This document shows positions 52,201 through 58,200 of a DNA stretch of 64,000 bases, piece by piece (the first letter of the stretch is position 1; each line of letters begins with the position of its first letter). The translations under genes were made by a program, and so were the position numbers. Origin of the DNA: Ephydatia muelleri (taxonomy: Eukaryota > Porifera > Demospongiae > Spongillida > Spongillidae); contig JABACO010000016.1 in NCBI GenBank assembly GCA_013339895.1, forward strand, positions 3,863,767 to 3,927,766. The letters are read 5' to 3'. Under the pieces are notes generated by a model that was not told where the DNA came from, searched no databases, and saw only the letters and a program-made list of their open reading frames with translations.

Positions 52201-55200
52201 TTTCCCAACTTCTGTATAATTTTGTCCAAAAAATAGGACTTGATATCAATTTTAGCGATCAAGGCATTTGAACTAAGCAGCATCACTACCAAAGCCACAT
52301 CTTCAATGGAGGTGTAACAAATAGAGCAAATATTGGGTCATTACTGTCATTCACACTACCACCTGGCAGGTAGGACAGATCCGTGATTAGCCTCCATTTC
52401 TTAGTATTGTGCCTTTTCATCACAACCCCGAACCTCATGATATGAACAGACTTAAATTCACTCTAAGGCCCAATTACAAATGAAACTGAGCTCTTTCTCA
52501 AGATATTCTTTGATAGGCTCTGGACGCTGCATCACAGAGAGAGCATTTTGGATCCTGCGGCGTGCCCTATTATTGGAACCCCTGCATAACTGAGCATTTA
52601 TTACACCTCCTATGAGATGGTGGTTCTATTAAGAATGGCAAGGTGTACCCATCTCTAGTCATATCAACAATGCATTGTGTAGCATGAAGCTCATCATTTA
52701 CCCAAAACTCAGCTTGTTGCTTCAGCCTACCCCTTACAGCCATGTCATCTAACACAGGCTTCAATTACTCAACATGTCAAAGTTAGACAACATGTTACAT
52801 CAGGTGCCAACGCAACACATCCAGTGACAAGTGCTCAACTCTGTCCCTCCATTTTCATACACAATACATCACTGAATGTGAAAGAACACCACAATCCGGC
52901 CACTTAGGGTGATCCCACCTAACATGGCCTATGTTGACACAGCCAAGACATACTGGTGGGCCTCCCAATCTGCTTCACTGGCCGAATCCAAGGTGCCTTA
53001 CCCTTCTTCTGGGCCTCGCACTCAATGTTTGCAGCTTATCCACAGCTTCAAACTAGCATCTCTTAGCTAAATTGTTTCGCTCAGCTAGCCTCCGCCCTCT
53101 CCAATCACTTTTTGTCATCTGAATTTGTGGTCAGCACATAAACCTCATTTTTTGCCACTACTGCCCAGCCCAGCTCTGGGCAATCTGCCACCTTTAATTA
53201 ACTTGGTCTGTGAGTCTAAGAGTTCCTACCTCCCTGTCCCTTCATACTGTGCATGTCTAGAATGCTTAGACTCACTCAATACAACACTCCATTCCTTTTG
53301 AATCTTTGCCACTACATGGCAACACAATCCAACCAATCACCATTTAGGCGGGAGCTTATTTCAATTCTTTCAACCCACAGGAAATATATTTCCCATGCAA
53401 AGCCAATTCTGAAGTCAGCCTGTCACTCAGTGCAAATATAATTGATGAATGCTCTATCAGGGTGATCCCATAGAGCAGCCTCCCATGCTGAATAATGTAC
53501 TGCAATTGGAGCACAGCTGTATGCCAGTATTGAGAAGCAGTAGTCTAAAGCTACTCAGTCGGCTATGTACCAATAATGGGTACCTGTGGAGTGCAACGGA
53601 TGTACTGACAGCAACCTGCATTATCTGGATTCATTTGTTGCCAAATTACCTTTGGGCGTCTCTAGCAGGGCACCCAAGTTCTCACTAAATTGCTGCTTCA
53701 CCTGTTAACAACACTAGCAGCACCTCTATAAAACTTGACCATGCCAAACCACTAGCTGCCTCTTTTTTTTTTTTTTTTTGCATCCATAATTATTTGGATG
53801 TTTGAAATTCTTTCATTTGTATGCCAAAGTATATATTTTTGGGGTCAGTCAGGCCTGTAAAACGACTTCTCAATTTTGAATGGCCTTATCCGTTTATTAT
53901 GTAATCAGGACGGCTTCCATCCTTGGAAAACACTGAATCAAACAGGTGTTTCCATGACAATCGTGAACTGGTAAGTCAAATGAGATCAAAATAGTTGGGT
54001 ATTCTCTGGCCACAAGTCAGGCAATAAACCTGACTAGATGATTGACTATAGTGCATGCAAGCAAGGATTAATCAAATAACCAATGTGCTTATTTATGAAC
54101 CCTTTGCTAACCGTTTTGTACACTCTGACTTTAAGACAGAGCCTCAGTTGACTTTGAGGTCTTCATTAAAGTAGTCTACAAGCCTTGTACAACCTCTGTT
54201 ATTCCATAAAGGGGTCACCGTCTTGTGATGCCTGTATCTTGTTCTGACATGTTTCCACTCAAATCCACCTCTACTCGCAAAATGTGTTGTCTCATGAGGG
54301 TTTGCACATGCACACTGTGTATAGCGAAGGTGCCACAGTATAACCCAAAGCAGCCAAGTTCAGTACCTTATACTATATTTTGCATGTCCTCTCACTTGCA
54401 GTTTATGTATGGGACACCTACAATCTAACTCTATTAATGTGTTTTATGATAAATTTGCTGAGTGCCAGTTTCTTACTGGAACATGTCATGATCTAATTGG
54501 TATCAGTTAAGTTAGAAGGGAGATTAAGAATTATTGTGAAATTATTGCCTTTGCATAATATAGAATGGAACTGACCTTATGGGTGAACCACTTGAAGACT
54601 CATCTGTGGATAATGGCATCGATGATGCCAACATCGGAAGTGACTCTGACATTGGAGATGTTGGTGACAGTGAACATGATGTGGATGATAATGATGAAGG
54701 GGGCGAGGAATGTGGTCTGGAAAATGATGTTGAAGACAATGATGATAACCTTGACGACAAGGAAAAAGAGGACATGGCCAATGGTAACACCATGCATACT
54801 CTGATATGTACAGATTACATTATAAGCATCTATGCACTATACTGTAATCTTCAAATAAACCTCTTGTATGCTTAGTTCCTACTCTAAATATTTCTCTTTT
54901 GCATGCTGTCAGCAGTCAGTACATGTTGTGTGCAGTTAATGTGTGATGGTAGATTGCTTTCTATTGTATGTAACTGGAGAAATGGTACTTCATCAGCTCA
55001 CTTTTCCATGGCAGACCTTGCAGCTCAGTGTCAAGGAGAATCCAAAACTAACATGCCTGAATCCATTAGCAGCAGCCGTGGTTTACAGGATGCCAAAGAG
55101 GTAATCAGAAGTGCTCGTAAGTAGTAGTGTCATCTTTGTATTTTAATACCCGTGCCTTATCTGGAAGATACTTGTGGGAACATGATGTGATTAAATAAAT

Positions 55201-58200
55201 GCCCCTGCAAATTTTGTGGTCATAGTTATAATGTTCTGACATCATAAGATGTAACGTTTTGAATCGCTACTATATTTTCAAGAATTTATTTTATACACTG
55301 AGATAAAATGTAAAGATGATGTTGTAATTTATGTAATGTGCATGTAACCAGGCCATATTGATTTATTATGCAATGCAATTCCTTCACCAGGACTCAAAAG
55401 ATGCATTGAATACTAATGGTATGGGAGCATGTGAAAAACAAGAAGACAATGAAACTGAAGATGCTGACAATAGTGTGAATGAACCAACAAGTGACAATAC
55501 TGAGGTTCGTCACTGAGATTCATGTATAATTAACATGGGAGCATATTATTGACATCTGCTTTGTTCTAAGTAGCAGAAGCCACAAAGTTCTCAGGGGCAG
55601 CCACTTGGGAGAAACACTGCAGGTACAAGGGGGAACCAGTTTTGTTTCAGTATCTTTCAATTTGAATCAAATTTTGTTTTTAACAGATAAGCGTCCACGT
55701 GAAGCTTCAATGCCAGAATCAACTCAGAGGCTAACAGTGAGGAAAGATCATGTTGCAGTGCCCATCTTTGTGCATGAATCAAATTCTGTACATTGCAAGA
55801 TATATTTTATGCACTTGTTGTGTGCAATCGGCATACAAAGTGATGCTGTTCTGTACAATTTGGTGTAATATGGGACAGTTAGCAGGTGCTGTCTTGATAT
55901 TCAATGGTAAATTGTACGATGATGATCTGTAAAGATGTGCTGAATTCATTTGGGGTACCAGTCACTCGACTATATGCTGGTTGTGATGCAAATCAATCAT
56001 GCTACAATAGCTGCCACTGCATAGATACTGAGCAAAATAATATTCCTATACAAATCAATAGGCTCACAGAGCTTGTGTGTCTTCAGTTATTGAATCTTAG
56101 GACAGTATGCAATACGCCATCCATGATGAGCTTTTTTATTAATATGATACTGTAAAATAGTGGTACCTTGATATAAAGTTTCAAAGAGCTGTCTAGACTG
56201 ACCTTATAACCTTTCAAAGAGCTGACCTTGTGTATTGGTTTCAGTCTTTGTAATTGGTTTTATGATCTAAATTGGATTCAGACTTGTCATACTTTTGTTC
56301 ATTTTTAGAATGAACACCACACCTCTGCTAACATTGACGAGATGGAGGCCTCAGTAAAACGTCCAAAGTTGACGCAAGATACAACCAAACCAGTTGAAGA
56401 GGTTAGTCTGTACACTGCATGAATACATGATTCTATCAGTGACATCATTTGCTAAAAATCATGTTAGCTTCTATCGGGGTTGTGCACTATTCTGTATTAT
56501 TACAAATGTATAGGAGGCTTCAAATTCATCTGAATATGTTCATAAACCGGATGGATCTGCATCTACCTGGGATGTTGCAGACCAAGGTCAAGAACTTCAG
56601 AAGGTTCGTGGATTTCACATCAGAGGGTTTAGTTTCTTCACTGTGCATGTACATAAATGGGCATTATGATGTTGTTTGTTGCAATTTCTTAGAATCCTGA
56701 TGATGATGAGACCTCTATTGAAATAGACAAAATTCCAGATACAGACAATCCTAAAGTCCTCAAGCAATCAACAGAAGAAACTGTATCATACTTTAGTAAC
56801 CACACTCCTTTTTCTAATGACATTAGTGCAGATATTGAGGTTAGTTCATTGTACTTCAACATTGCTGTGAGTTTTGATTTGCTCTTGATGTATTTCATTT
56901 CATTACAAAATATTTGTCAGGCTTTGAAGCAAATGAGACAGAAGATTCAAGCGCGGACAGAGCCATTTCAGACTCAAGTAAGTGGAAATGTGAGTGTTTT
57001 GTTACTGTGGTACTGTTTAATCAACGCTAAACCTGTCAACATTCTATTATACCAGTGTATAGTGTTCAAGATAGCATTTGTCATAATGTAATTTTTCTGT
57101 CAGCAGGATCAACACCAGTTAGCTGTTGATCTCTGGGTGAAGTATGAGGCACTTGTTTTGAGTCTATCAAATTCATTGTATGAAGAACTGAGGATAATTC
57201 TACAACCTACTCTTGCTGCACATTTGAGGTATTCTTGTCTTTGAACTAGTGCAGTATTAATTGAGAATAAAGTGAAGTTTAAACTGTGCCTAAGTATAGT
57301 GCACACTGCACCTAAGAGGATTTTTAAAAGCAACTAAGATATAAGAATTGTTTTTATTGCGAGTACATTGGGAATAATTAAAGCATATTGGCCATTGCAC
57401 TAATTTTCTAATGTGCACTGTACATCTCTGTCAGTTTTGGTTGACATTGAAATGGGGAGCTCCTAGAACTGTTCATAAGGTAGTAATCAGTTATACCATT
57501 GTAATATCGATTTTACTGTAGCAATTTCTAACTCCTTAGCCTAAGTTACCACCATACCCCGTTTATATTAACACCCCACTTGCTGTACTGCAGTAATGAA
57601 AGTTTATTTTATGTGTGTTGATGAAATTTAATGTGTTGTGATGAAATTTAATACTATGTTAAGCAGCATAAAGGAGCTCATGATATTCTGAAATGAGGAT
57701 GGTGCCAAAAGTTTTCATTTTAAACTATTTCACATGCAGAGGTGACTTCCGCTCAGGAAAGAAGCTCAATATGCGTAGAATAGTGCCTTACATTGCAAGT
57801 GGATTCAGAAATGACCGAATATGGCTGAGGCGTGTAAAGCCAAGCAGAAGGGACTACGAGATATTGATTTCTGTGGATGACTCATCAAGTATGGCAGAAA
57901 ACAACTGTGTTGAGGTGAGAGAATAGCTTAGCCTCTCACCAGACACTAATAACCACCAGCTTACAATACCTGGGCTTGTTATATACATAGCAAATCAATT
58001 TTATCTACTTGGAACGATATATTAGTAGTGGTTTGATACATGATGTAGGTATGTGCACATAAAAGTGAGTACTTATATTGGCTATACTCAGATGGCATAC
58101 AAGTCGATTGCTATGATAAGTGGTGCTCTTCAGCGACTGGACTGTGGACAACTTGGTGTTTTTAAGTAAGGTGCCTTCATTTTTGTACTTGCTGTTACAT

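Noticed and set aside
54565-54804. Met-rich and Ser-rich frames on both strands over exon 60
   Set aside because: Other-frame readings of the acidic GA-rich midasin exon.
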